Shown: positions 25,415 through 33,600 of the stretch, in pieces
Layout of the letters: every line of letters begins with the position of its first letter
How positions within the stretch are numbered: position 1 is the first letter of the stretch
Assembly: GCA_963713815.1 (NCBI GenBank)
Contig: CAVQNH010000005.1
Coordinates: 62,001-126,000 of the forward strand
Reading direction: 5' to 3'
DNA from: RYN-230 sp963713815
Lineage (GTDB): Bacteria > Actinomycetota > Actinomycetes > Streptosporangiales > Streptosporangiaceae
Length of the DNA stretch: 64,000 bases
The notes under the pieces: model-generated
Told to the model about the DNA's origin: nothing
Database searches by the model: none
What the model saw: the letters and a program-made list of their open reading frames with translations, nothing else
Position numbers and translations under genes: made by a program

Positions 25415-26854
25415 ATGTCAGGAGCCCGACCCGCCGCGGCCACTGGTACCGGTGCCAGCGCTGCCTGGGTGCGCACGTTATCGGAGGTCAGCGGCTTGGA
25501 GACCGTCGGGGAGATCATCAGCTGCATGCGGGCCATCGCGCCTGCCGGGCAAACTGTGCTCGACCAGGCAGTTCTCGCCCGGCTGAGGGAGCTCACGCAG
25601 GCGCTCGTCGAGGTCAGGGAAGGGGCCGCGGACGATCACGCACGGTTCCTGCGCATCGGCCAGCGCCGGCTCTGCCTGCCGGAGGCGGAGGTGTCCGCGT
25701 GGCTGTCCGGAGCCACGGTGCTCGTCACCGGAGGGACGGGATGCATCGGCTCCGCCGTGATGGCCCAGGTGGCGGAGCGCGGGCCCGCCCGGCTGGTCAG
25801 CGCGAGCCGCGGGAGCGCCGGTAGGTGGCCGGCCCAGGCCACGGCGGAGTACCGGCAGGCCGACGTCCGCGACCGCGGCGCGCTGGAGGCGCTGATCCGC
25901 GAGGTGCAGCCCGACGTGATCTTCCACGTCGCCGCGCAGCGCGAGCCCGCGCGGGCCGAGGTGGAAGTGCACCGCACCGTGTCCACCAACGTCCTGGGCA
26001 CCCGCAACGTGCTGGAGGCGGCTGAGGCGGCGGGGGTGCCCCAGGTGGTCTGCGCCTCCACGGGCAAGGCCCTGCGGCCCTTCTCACCTGACATGTACAC
26101 GGCCTCCAAGCGGGCCGCGGAATGGGTCTCGTCGAGCGTGGCCGCGCGTGGTGACCTGCTGGTCTCCGCGGGCCGGTTCACTCACGTGCTCGACAACTCG
26201 CTCATCTACCAGCGGCTCCTGGGCTGGGCCGAGGACGGCGTGATCCGGCTGCACAGCCCCACTATCGCGTTCTACGTGCAGTCCGCGCTCGAGTCGGCGC
26301 AGTTGCTGCTGCTGGCGGGGCTGGGCGCGCAGCGCGGCGAGTACCGGGTGCACGCCATCTCCGACCTCGGCTGGCCGGTCAGCCTGCTGGACGTGGCCCT
26401 CGGGGTGCTGGTCAGCACCGGCTCGCAGACGCCGATCTACTTCAGCGGCTACGACCCGGGTTACGAGGAGGTCCCGTTCCCGGGCCTGTACGACCCGGTG
26501 ACCGCCGGCGACGTGAGCCCGCTGCTGAACGCCTTCGAGGCCGCGGCGGGAACCTCCTCGCCCTGTCCCCTGGTGGACGCGTTCCGGCTGGAGATGGCGC
26601 CCGACCCGCAGCCCGTCAAGCTGCTGGCGGCGCTCGACGAGATCTGCCGCCGGACGACCGACCCGGATGTGGTGCGCGGCGGGCTGAACGAGCTGTCCTG
26701 GGGGCTGCTCGACGCGACCCTGCACGCGGTGCCGGGCCGGGTGCTGGGCCGCGCCGCCGCGCTGTCCGACCCGCACCAGGAGGTCATGTGCCCTGATCAC
26801 CGCCGGGTGCTGGAGGCGATCAGGAACAGCGCCGGCCTGACCGGCAGCGGCTGA
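25415..26854 (+). CDS. CapD/FlaA1-like nucleotide-sugar epimerase/dehydratase
   Basis: Up to 479 residues. After an N-terminal extension of about 90 residues, the Rossmann motif ATVLVTGGTGCIGSAVMAQV begins, followed by DVIFHVAAQREP, a region with NVLGTRNVLEAAEAAGV, and the Y-x3-K pair in MYTASKRAAEW. This is the polysaccharide-biosynthesis (CapD, UDP-GlcNAc 4,6-dehydratase-like) branch of extended SDRs, but the C-terminal 180 residues are unusual. Start is uncertain: ATG at 25415 has a poor ribosome site, while a TTG at 25496 follows GGAGGTCAGC. The AT-rich leader may point to lateral acquisition. Substrate unknown. Confidence 0.75.
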   Translation: MSGARPAAATGTGASAAWVRTLSEVSGLETVGEIISCMRAIAPAGQTVLDQAVLARLRELTQALVEVREGAADDHARFLRIGQRRLCLPEAEVSAWLSGATVLVTGGTGCIGSAVMAQVAERGPARLVSASRGSAGRWPAQATAEYRQADVRDRGALEALIREVQPDVIFHVAAQREPARAEVEVHRTVSTNVLGTRNVLEAAEAAGVPQVVCASTGKALRPFSPDMYTASKRAAEWVSSSVAARGDLLVSAGRFTHVLDNSLIYQRLLGWAEDGVIRLHSPTIAFYVQSALESAQLLLLAGLGAQRGEYRVHAISDLGWPVSLLDVALGVLVSTGSQTPIYFSGYDPGYEEVPFPGLYDPVTAGDVSPLLNAFEAAAGTSSPCPLVDAFRLEMAPDPQPVKLLAALDEICRRTTDPDVVRGGLNELSWGLLDATLHAVPGRVLGRAAALSDPHQEVMCPDHRRVLEAIRNSAGLTGSG

Positions 26855-26902
26855 GCAGGCCGCCCGGGCGGGCGCGCCCCCGGGCCCCCGCCGCCGCAGC
26901 GC

Positions 26903-27217
26903 TTACACGGTGCCCTGACCGGGGGTGCCCGCCGGGTGCGGCCGGAGTCTCTGCACATCGACACCGCCCGCGAGGCGACCGCTGAGCGCCTGGTTGAGCT
27001 CGACGAGCGCGGGCCCGCGTGAGTGCTTGTCGAGCGCCTCCGCGCTGGTCCACTTCTCGACCATGACCAGCCGGTCGTCTCCCTCGTTCAGGGCGTACAG
27101 CAGGCAGCCGTCGTCGTGAGCGTGGACGTCGGCGATGGCCTTCTCCATGGCCGCGATGACCTCCGCCCGGTGCTCCGGCAGCGGGCGGATGGTGGCAATG
27201 ACGACAACCTCGGTCAT
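26903..27217 (-). CDS. Antibiotic biosynthesis monooxygenase (ABM) family protein
   Basis: A 104-residue ferredoxin-like-fold protein. The opening VVVIATIRPLPEHRAEVIAAM and the later DDGCLLYALNEGDDRLVMVEKW with EALDKHSRGPALVELN are the classic ABM/quinol-monooxygenase pattern. Its ATG overlaps the mftF stop by four bases (ATGA) and GGAAAGGATCC lies upstream, so it is the last gene of the mycofactocin operon. ABM proteins oxidise quinol-like substrates without cofactors; whether it acts on a mycofactocin-linked metabolite is inference. It converges with the epimerase at 26854. Confidence 0.82.
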   Translation of the reverse strand: MTEVVVIATIRPLPEHRAEVIAAMEKAIADVHAHDDGCLLYALNEGDDRLVMVEKWTSAEALDKHSRGPALVELNQALSGRLAGGVDVQRLRPHPAGTPGQGTV

Positions 27218-28861
27218 GACCGGGGATCCTTTCCTGGAGGGACATCCGGCCGCGTCGCGGCCGGGGCTTTGCCGAGCGGCCGCCAGGCCACGGCGGGCAG
27301 CAGCGGGCTGAGCAGCCTTTCAGTCAGTGCGCCGCGATAGACGCCCGCCCCGTACGCGGCCTCGTCGGCCAGGTAGCCGAGCGAGAAGGCCGCGGCGTTC
27401 AGCGGGGGCCGGATCCGCCGCCATTCCGCGAGCGGCGGCCCGGCCAGCAGCGACGCCACGGCCAGCCGGCGGCCGAGCCGGGTCCGGGCCGTCCGGCCGC
27501 CGGGCCGGGCCAGGGTGGCGGCCGCCGCCGGCAGCGCGTACTGGATGGTCCAGCGGCCCGCGCCCAGCCAGGTCTGCAGCACCGAGTCGGCCATCGGGCG
27601 GAGCACGCCCTTCGGCGGCACGTCCCAGCCGCGCAGCAGCCGGACCAGCTGCCCGGTACCCGCCCCGTAGGCGGCGAGCGCGGCCGCTGGCCGGCGGGCC
27701 AGCAGTGCGGCCACGGCCAGTGCCGGCCACGCCTGCAGCACCAGCGGAGGCACCTTCCCCGGGTGCCGGCGCGCGAGCGGAGCCGCCGAATTTCCATAAC
27801 GGAACCGTCGTCCCAGCACCCGGCCCCAGGTCGCGGGTTCCGCGTGGCTGATCGACGCGGCGGGGTCGTAACGGACCCGCCACCCGGCTTCCGCCAGCCG
27901 CCAGACCAGGTCCACGTCCTCGCCGTAGCGCAGGTCAGCGTCGAACGGGCCCGCCGCCCAGCGCGGCCCGGCGGACCAGCAGGGCCGCGGTCGGCACGTA
28001 GGACAGCCGGGTCAGCGGCAGTACCCGGCCCTCCTGCGGGCCCATGTCGAGCGGCGCGCGGGCCCCCAGGTAGCGTCCGGCCGAGCCGGGCCCGGTAATG
28101 GGCCGGACCCGCGGGGCCACGGCGGCAACCAGCGGGTCCGCGAAATGGGCGGCCAGGGACGTGATCCATTCCGGGCCGGCCTCGCAGTCGCTGTCCAGGA
28201 AGGCCACCAGCGGGGTGCTCACCCGGGCCAGCCCGTCGTTGCGGGCCGGGCCGGGTCCGCCGGAGCTGGACCGGCGGATCAGCGTCGCGCCGTGCTGGCG
28301 GCACAGGCCGGCCATCTCGTCGGCCTGCCGTGACCCGTCGTCCACCACGACCACCGGGTAGGTCCGGCCCAGGGCGGTGAGGCATCGGTCCAGGTGTGCG
28401 AGCCGGTCGCGCGCCGGGATCACCACGGTGACGTCAGGCAGTGCTGGCCCGGGGGGCCGACCCCCCGCTCCGCTTTCCGGGGGGACTACCCCCGCTCCTC
28501 TTTCCCGGGGGACTACCCCCGGAGCCCCGGGCCCCGGCCCTCGCGCATCACCGGCTGGGGGAGACCCGCCTCCGGCGGGCCCTGCCTCGCCGGCAGGCGG
28601 GCGGGGGTGGGCCATCCCGGTGTCAGTGAGCCGCCGGGCCAGCTTGCCTGCGGCGGGGGAGCACACCGGCCCGCGGCGCAGTTCGGCCAGGGCCCGCTGG
28701 CCGGCCGGGTTGAGCCGGAGCAGCCGCGGGGGCGACCCGCCGAACAGCACATCCGCGCCGACGAACTGGGTCTGCGGGTCGAACACGACGTGAAAGCCGG
28801 GTGGCAGCGGCGCCGGTCCCCGCCCTGGGCCCGCGACGGGCCGGGTCAACTGCCGGGTCAC
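27214..28861 (-). CDS. mftF: Mycofactocin glycosyltransferase MftF, interrupted by a frameshift
   Basis: The N-terminal portion from the GTG at 28861 has the MftF-type opening (FHVVFDPQTQFVGADVLFGG, LLRLNPAGQRALAELRRG). A repeat-rich linker and a GT2 domain follow: VTVVIPARDRLAHLDRCL, VVVVDDGSRQ and FLDSDCEAGPEWI (D-x-D-type). Frame is lost at about 27945 in GGCGGCGGGCCCG. The next frame resumes as GPFDADLRYGEDVDLVWRLAE, exactly the expected acceptor-loop sequence, and runs to 27214. MftF adds beta-1,4-glucose units to premycofactocin. It follows an SDR gene by 16 bp and overlaps the ABM gene. The identity is secure; intactness is not. Confidence 0.85.
28447..28521. repeat. Dispersed palindromic repeat, copy A, inside mftF
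   Basis: 28447-28494 contains two hairpins: GGGGGG-ccga-CCCCCC and GGGGG-acta-CCCCC, joined by a CTCCGCTTT-like spacer. The second hairpin is repeated at 28495-28521. The same 48-bp element, about 90 percent identical by eye, occurs at 55221-55269 in another gene. It lies in the linker between the two MftF domains. Confidence 0.75.
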
Positions 28862-28877
28862 AGGGCCAGCTCGAAGG

Positions 28878-29669
28878 TCACAGGGCCAGCCCCCCGTCTA
28901 CCGGGACCACCGCGCCGGTCATCCCGCTGCTGCCGTCGCCGGCCAGCCAGGCCAGCGCCGCGGCCACCTCCTCCGGGGCCAGCAGCCGGTCGAGGGGCTG
29001 CTGGGCCGCGAACGACGCGGCACCGGGCAGCCCGTACAGCCGGGCGCTCTCGGCAAGGATCGGCGTGTCCGTGGAGCCCGGGCTCACCGCGTTGGCGGTC
29101 ACTCCGGTGCCGCGCAGTTCGGTGGCCAGCGCGCGGATCAGCCCGGCCACGCCGGCCTTGGCCGCGCAGTAAGCCGCCAGCATGGGCAGCCCCCGGGTAG
29201 CGGCGGCTGACGCGACGGCCAGGAAGCGGCCGTGGCGCGGCTCGGGCCGCCGGAGCAGCGCCGGGATGGCCGCGCGGGCGAGCACCAGTACCCCGCCGAG
29301 GTCGGTGCTCACGACGGCTTCCTCCTGGTCGAGGGGCATCTCCCAGAGCGGCACCCCGCCCGCGATGACGCCGGCCACGGCGAGCGCGGCGTCCAGGCCG
29401 CCCCACCGCTGCTCGGCCTCGGCCACCGCGGCGGTCATGGCCGCCCGGTCACGGGTGTCGGCGACGAAGCCGTGCACCTCACCCGGGCTGCCCGCGGCCG
29501 CGGCCGCCACGGCGTCCAGATCGGCCCGGGTGCCCAGGTGGTAAGGCAGCGCCGGATCATCGGCGCAGCGGTCGACAGCCAGCACGGACCAGCCCTCGGC
29601 CGCCAGCGCGCGCACGGTGGCGGCGCCGATGCCGCGGGCGGCCCCGGTGACCAGCGCGACCCGGGTCAC
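28878..29669 (-). CDS. Mycofactocin-associated SDR oxidoreductase (subfamily 2 type)
   Basis: A 263-residue short-chain dehydrogenase. TRVALVTGAARGIGAATV gives the NAD-binding TGxxxGxG; ALAVAGVIAGG follows; the catalytic set is Ser in AVASAAATRG and Y-x3-K in AAYCAAKAGVAGL; NAVSPGSTDTPI follows. The phrase LAVDRCADDPALPYHLGTR resembles the SDR subfamily annotated with mycofactocin loci (TIGR04504), which keeps its nicotinamide bound and needs mycofactocin to recycle it. The GTG at 29669 overlaps the mftE stop (GTGA) and has GGGAGATC upstream. Substrate unknown. Confidence 0.85.
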   Translation of the reverse strand: MTRVALVTGAARGIGAATVRALAAEGWSVLAVDRCADDPALPYHLGTRADLDAVAAAAAGSPGEVHGFVADTRDRAAMTAAVAEAEQRWGGLDAALAVAGVIAGGVPLWEMPLDQEEAVVSTDLGGVLVLARAAIPALLRRPEPRHGRFLAVASAAATRGLPMLAAYCAAKAGVAGLIRALATELRGTGVTANAVSPGSTDTPILAESARLYGLPGAASFAAQQPLDRLLAPEEVAAALAWLAGDGSSGMTGAVVPVDGGLAL

Positions 29670-30394
29670 GGCTGATCTCCCGCTGGCGGGGGCACCGGAT
29701 ACCAGGCTTCGACCGCGGCGGCCAGGTCCGCGCCCAGGCGGTCCAGCAGCCAGGCTCCCTCGGCTCGCGAGGCCCCAGCGGGGTCGCCGAGCACTCCGTT
29801 GGGGCTGACCGCCCGTATCCCGCCGGCCCGCAGCGCCGGCATCAGCCCCGGCAGCGGCTCCGTGTTCCCGGCCTCGGCGAGTCCGCTCCGGACCCGGTAC
29901 GGGGTGAGGGCCAGCTGCAGCGCGGTCTCGGTGCGGCCGGCGTGCGCGTCCGGCGGGGGCAGGTCCGGGCCGGCCTGAGGCTCGGGCATCCACAGCAGCA
30001 CGTCCCGTGATTCGGCGAGCAAACGCGCCACGGCCTGCCGGGCCGGGGCGGCGTTCCCGCCGTGCGCGCACACGAACACCAGGTGGCCGAAGGTCTCGGC
30101 GGCCGAGCGGCCCAGCTCGGTCAGCACGAGTTCCACTGCGGCCTGGCCAATCGACAGCGTGCCGGCGAACCCCGCGTGCTCGCCGCTGGAGCCGTAACTG
30201 ACCGGCGGGGCGACCACCACGCCGGGCCGCCGGGCGGCGAGCCGGCCGGTCAGCGCGACCGCGATGTCGGTGTCGGTGGACAGCGGCAGGTGCGGCCCGT
30301 GCTGTTCGGTGGAGCCGACCGGGATCGCCAGCAGCGCCCCCGCGGCGGCCAGGCGGCCCGCTTCGGGCCAGGTCAGGTCGGCGAGCAGAGTCAT
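29666..30394 (-). CDS. mftE: Mycofactocin precursor peptidase MftE
   Basis: A 242-residue creatininase-fold metalloprotein. Metal-binding motifs are intact: IPVGSTEQHGPHLPLSTDT (Glu and His), YGSSGEHAGFAGTLSI and CAHGGN, then DAHAGRTETALQL (His, Glu). MftE cleaves the MftC-modified MftA peptide, releasing the C-terminal Val-Tyr-derived cyclic product AHDP. An upstream TAGGGT at 30404-30409 suggests an internal promoter. The next gene is coupled by overlap. Length and motifs are normal, with no sign of damage. Confidence 0.92.
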   Translation of the reverse strand: MTLLADLTWPEAGRLAAAGALLAIPVGSTEQHGPHLPLSTDTDIAVALTGRLAARRPGVVVAPPVSYGSSGEHAGFAGTLSIGQAAVELVLTELGRSAAETFGHLVFVCAHGGNAAPARQAVARLLAESRDVLLWMPEPQAGPDLPPPDAHAGRTETALQLALTPYRVRSGLAEAGNTEPLPGLMPALRAGGIRAVSPNGVLGDPAGASRAEGAWLLDRLGADLAAAVEAWYPVPPPAGDQP

Positions 30395-30403
30395 CAGCGC
30401 ATC

Positions 30404-30473
30404 ACCCTAGTGCTGTCACGTTGACGGTGCTCGCCATGTTCACGGTGCCTGCGTTCACGGTGCCTGCGTTCAC
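30404..30473 (-). promoter_or_regulatory. Possible internal promoter of mftE with adjacent 15-bp repeat
   Basis: TAGGGT on the minus strand (30404-30409) lies 9 nt before the mftE ATG, an actinobacterial -10-like box. Immediately upstream GTTCACGGTGCCTGC is repeated at 30438-30452 and 30453-30467 with a partial third copy. Confidence 0.4.
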
Positions 30474-32515
30474 AGGGCTGCTCCCACCCGCTCGCCCTCG
30501 ATGACCGCGGCGTGGGCCCGGCGCGGCGCCAGGCAGTCACCCACCCGGTGCACCTCGAACGGCGCCCCTTGACCAGCACCGCGCAGCGCATGCCACAGCT
30601 CGTCGGCGGGCCGGGGCGGGACAGCGCAGACCACCCAGTCGCAGGCCAGCCCGTGGCTGGTCCCGGTCGGGTGATGCAGCAGCGTGAGTTCCAGGCGGCC
30701 CGCCGGGCAGGTGGCGTCCAGCACCACCACGTCCGTGCGCTGCCGGATGCCCTGCGCGTGGGCCTTCCTGGTCCACAGCTCCAGGTCCAGGGTGAGGCCG
30801 AGATCCTGGCCCACCATCAGGGCGCTGGTGATCACTTCCACCGTGCAGCCGCGGTCCGCCAGCAGCTCCGCGACCGAGGTGGCCGGGTGGAATCCGAGCT
30901 CGTCCAGCACGACCACGGTGCCTTCCGGCCGGGCCGAGCCGTCGGCCACCTGGCGGACGTCCACGATCCGGGGATGCCCGTGCGCCCAGGCCGGCTGGAC
31001 CGGGACGGCCCCGGTGGCCAGGACGACCGCGTCCGGCCGTTCCGCCCGCAGGAACCTGGCGTCCACCGGGTGGCTGGTCTCCACGTGCACGCCGAGCCGC
31101 CGCGCCCGGGCCGCCAGGCGGCGGGGGAGCTCACCGAACTGGTCGCGGCCCGGGACCCGGGCCGCCACCGCGGCCTGCCCGCCGGTGCCGGGGTCGCGCT
31201 CGAACAGGGTGACCCGGTGGCCGCGCTCAGCGGCGGTCACCGCCGCCTGCAGGCCGCCCGGGCCGCCGCCAACCACGTACACCCGGCGGCCCGCCTTATG
31301 CCCCCGCTCCGGCCCACGCCCGCGCTCCGTGCCATCCCCGCGCTCCGTGCCGGTCCCGCGGGCCGCCGGGATGGCGGGCGGCGGCAGCGGGACGGATTCG
31401 TGCCCGGCCCGGGGGTTGGCGGTGCAGCCGAGCCAGCGGTTGCGGCCCACTCGGCCCGCGCACTCCTGGTTGCAGGACAGGCAGGTACGGATCTGGGCCG
31501 CCTCCCCGGCCCGGGCCCGGGCCGCGAAGTCCGGGTCGGCGATCTGCCCGCGGACCACCGCGACCAGGTCGCACTGCCCATCGGCCAGCGCCTGATCGGC
31601 CTGCTGCGGGTCGGTGATCCGGCCCGCGCCGACCACCGGGATGTCCACCGCGGCCCGGATCGCGGCCGGCACGTACATGGCGTAGCCGGGGGCCGCGCGC
31701 ATGCTGGCCACGACCATGTACAGGGTGGCCGTGGCCACGCCGACCGTGGTGCTGATGTAGTCCACCGCGCCGGTGGCGCTGGCCATCCGGGCCACCTCGA
31801 CCGCCTCGCGGAGGGTGGTGCCGCCCTCGACCATCTCGTCGCCGCAGAGCCGCACGCCGAGGGCCCGTCCGGGCCCGATCGCCGCGCGTACCGCGGCCAC
31901 CACCTCCAGCAGCAGCCGGGCGCGGTTCGGCAGCGGCCCGCCGTACCCGTCGGTGCGCTGGTTCGTGGCCGGGGACAGGAACCCCCGGATGATCGAGGAC
32001 TGCGAGCACTGCAGTTCCACGCCGTCGAAGCCGCCCTCGGCGCAGTGCCGGGCGACGCAGGCGTAGCCGGCCACGATCTCCGCGATCTCGTGCGGCTCGA
32101 CCGGCTTGGGCACCTCGCGGAACAGGGGGTCGGGGACCGGGCTCGGCGCCTGCACCGGGAGCCGGGAGTACATCCCGGAGGACTGGCCGCCGTTGTGGTT
32201 CAGCTGGGCCAGGACCGGGACCCCGTGCGCGTGCACCGCGTCCGTGATGCGCCGGTAGCCGGGGATCACCTCGGGCCGGTAGCCCTGGATCAGCTTCTCG
32301 TAAGGCCGGTCCGCCGGGTGGGTGGAGTGCTCCTCGGTGATGATGAGCCCGGCCCCGCCGGCCGCGCGCCGCGCGTAGTAGGCGGCGTGCTGCCCGGTCG
32401 GCAGCCCGTCGCACGCGTAGTTGGTCAGGTGAGCCGCGAACACCACCCGGTTGGCCAGCGTCAGCGGGCCCACCCGCAGCGGGGTGAACAGGTGCCGGTA
32501 CGGGCCCGTGCTCAT
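30470..32515 (-). CDS. Mycofactocin-system FadH/OYE family oxidoreductase, first type
   Basis: A 681-residue three-domain flavoprotein of the 2,4-dienoyl-CoA reductase type. The N-terminal OYE barrel has LANRVVFAAHLTNYA, VLAQLNHNGGQSSG, FDGVELQCSQSSIIRGFLSP and NQRTDGYGG. A [4Fe-4S] motif follows: CLSCNQECAGRVGRNRWLGC. The C-terminal half has a dinucleotide site YVVGGGPGGLQAAVTAAERG and VVLATGAVP. Between the iron-sulfur segment and the FAD domain lies a Thr/Glu/Arg/Gly repeat (18-bp DNA units, about 31315-31350). It sits between the VWA gene and mftE. Probable role: electron transfer between NAD(P)H, an enoate-like substrate and the mycofactocin system; substrate unknown. Confidence 0.87.
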   Translation of the reverse strand: MSTGPYRHLFTPLRVGPLTLANRVVFAAHLTNYACDGLPTGQHAAYYARRAAGGAGLIITEEHSTHPADRPYEKLIQGYRPEVIPGYRRITDAVHAHGVPVLAQLNHNGGQSSGMYSRLPVQAPSPVPDPLFREVPKPVEPHEIAEIVAGYACVARHCAEGGFDGVELQCSQSSIIRGFLSPATNQRTDGYGGPLPNRARLLLEVVAAVRAAIGPGRALGVRLCGDEMVEGGTTLREAVEVARMASATGAVDYISTTVGVATATLYMVVASMRAAPGYAMYVPAAIRAAVDIPVVGAGRITDPQQADQALADGQCDLVAVVRGQIADPDFAARARAGEAAQIRTCLSCNQECAGRVGRNRWLGCTANPRAGHESVPLPPPAIPAARGTGTERGDGTERGRGPERGHKAGRRVYVVGGGPGGLQAAVTAAERGHRVTLFERDPGTGGQAAVAARVPGRDQFGELPRRLAARARRLGVHVETSHPVDARFLRAERPDAVVLATGAVPVQPAWAHGHPRIVDVRQVADGSARPEGTVVVLDELGFHPATSVAELLADRGCTVEVITSALMVGQDLGLTLDLELWTRKAHAQGIRQRTDVVVLDATCPAGRLELTLLHHPTGTSHGLACDWVVCAVPPRPADELWHALRGAGQGAPFEVHRVGDCLAPRRAHAAVIEGERVGAAL

Positions 32516-32592
32516 GGCTCTCGGCTGCTCATGGCCCGGTGCTCATGGCTCTGCGCTGATGGCTCTGTGCTCATAGCTCCGCGTTCACCGGC
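32516..32592. repeat. Degenerate 14-bp tandem repeat between OYE and VWA genes
   Basis: GGCTCTGCGCTGAT, GGCTCTGTGCTCAT and related GGCCCGGTGCTCAT units fill the intergenic interval, giving about four imperfect copies. The ATG of the OYE gene lies at its edge, so its ribosome site is poor. Confidence 0.7.
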
Positions 32593-33537
32593 TCAGCTCG
32601 CGAAGACCACGCCGAGCGCGGGCGCCACGTCGGTGTAGGCCCGGATGCGCAGCAGCCGGCCGCGGCCCAGCCGGGCCAGCTCCCGGGCGAGTTCCTCGTC
32701 CTGCTCGCCCGAGGTGTCCAGCAGTACGTCCAGCCGGGACAGCCGGGCCGCCAGCGGGCGCGGGTCCGGGCCGGCGTTGTGCACGCAGTCGGACAGCAGC
32801 ACCACGCGCGCGTCCCGGGCTGGCACCCGGGCCAGCTCGGTCGCGGCCACCTGCAGCGGGAACGCGATGTTGGTCAGCCCCTTGGCCGGGATGCGGAGCA
32901 TCTCCTCCAGCAGCTGCTGGGCAGGGACATGCTGGCCGAGGTGGCTGAGCACCGCGGCGTCGGACCAGAACGCCACCACCGACAGGTCGTCCCGGTCCAG
33001 TTCCGCGGCGAGCGCGCCGACCGTGGCCGCCGCGGTCCTGATCCGCTCGCCGCGCATCGACCCCGACACGTTGACCAGCAGCACCACGCTGCGCCGGGTC
33101 CGGACCCGCTCGCGGACGATGATGTCGTCCTCCTCGGGCACCGGGTGCTCGACGAGCTGCTCGACGGTGCGGTCGAGGTCGATGTCGTCCGACCCGCCGT
33201 TGTAGCGGACGCTGGCCAGCTCACCCACGCCGCGCCGGGCGCTCGTGTCACGCCGCGGCCGGGGCACCGCGAGCTGGGCCGCGATCTGCCGGGCTCGGCG
33301 CAGGGTCTCGGGATCGGCCTGCACCCCGCCGTCCGCGGCGGCGTCGCCCGCGCTGATCAGCGTGCCCTGTTCCTCGGTGATGGCCGGGCCCCCGCTGCCG
33401 GAGCGGGGCGGCCGCCGCCCGCCGCGGCCGCCACCGGACAGCACCAGGCCGCCGGTCCCGCCGCGGGCCGGCTCCATCAGCACCGGCGGCTCATCCAGGA
33501 CCTTGGGGCGGCGGCGCAGCGGGCGCAGCTGCGACAC
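32593..33537 (-). CDS. VWA domain protein (CoxE-like) partnered with MoxR
   Basis: A 314-residue protein. Residues 1-130 are basic and Gly-rich, with DPETLRRARQIAAQL. The VWA domain follows from about residue 145: SVVLLVNVSGSMRGERIRTA has the MIDAS motif with Asn in place of the first Asp (D-x-S-x-S to N-x-S-x-S). LVLLSD-type VVLLSDCVHNAG and GRGRLLRIRAY complete the fold. MoxR-VWA pairs act as chaperones that insert metals or remodel enzyme complexes such as CO dehydrogenase (CoxD/CoxE). It lies 63 bp after moxR in the same frame and upstream of the OYE gene. Role in the mycofactocin operon is inference. Confidence 0.82.
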   Translation of the reverse strand: MSQLRPLRRRPKVLDEPPVLMEPARGGTGGLVLSGGGRGGRRPPRSGSGGPAITEEQGTLISAGDAAADGGVQADPETLRRARQIAAQLAVPRPRRDTSARRGVGELASVRYNGGSDDIDLDRTVEQLVEHPVPEEDDIIVRERVRTRRSVVLLVNVSGSMRGERIRTAAATVGALAAELDRDDLSVVAFWSDAAVLSHLGQHVPAQQLLEEMLRIPAKGLTNIAFPLQVAATELARVPARDARVVLLSDCVHNAGPDPRPLAARLSRLDVLLDTSGEQDEELARELARLGRGRLLRIRAYTDVAPALGVVFAS

Positions 33538-33600
33538 CGGGCGCTGGCTGCGCCGCTGCTCGGCCGGCCGGGCCAGGGGGGAGTCGGCCTCGACTGCTCT

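Noticed and set aside
30512..32638. 708-residue plus-strand frame opposite the OYE gene
   Set aside because: Composition is that of an antisense shadow in high-GC DNA; the minus-strand protein has clear motifs.
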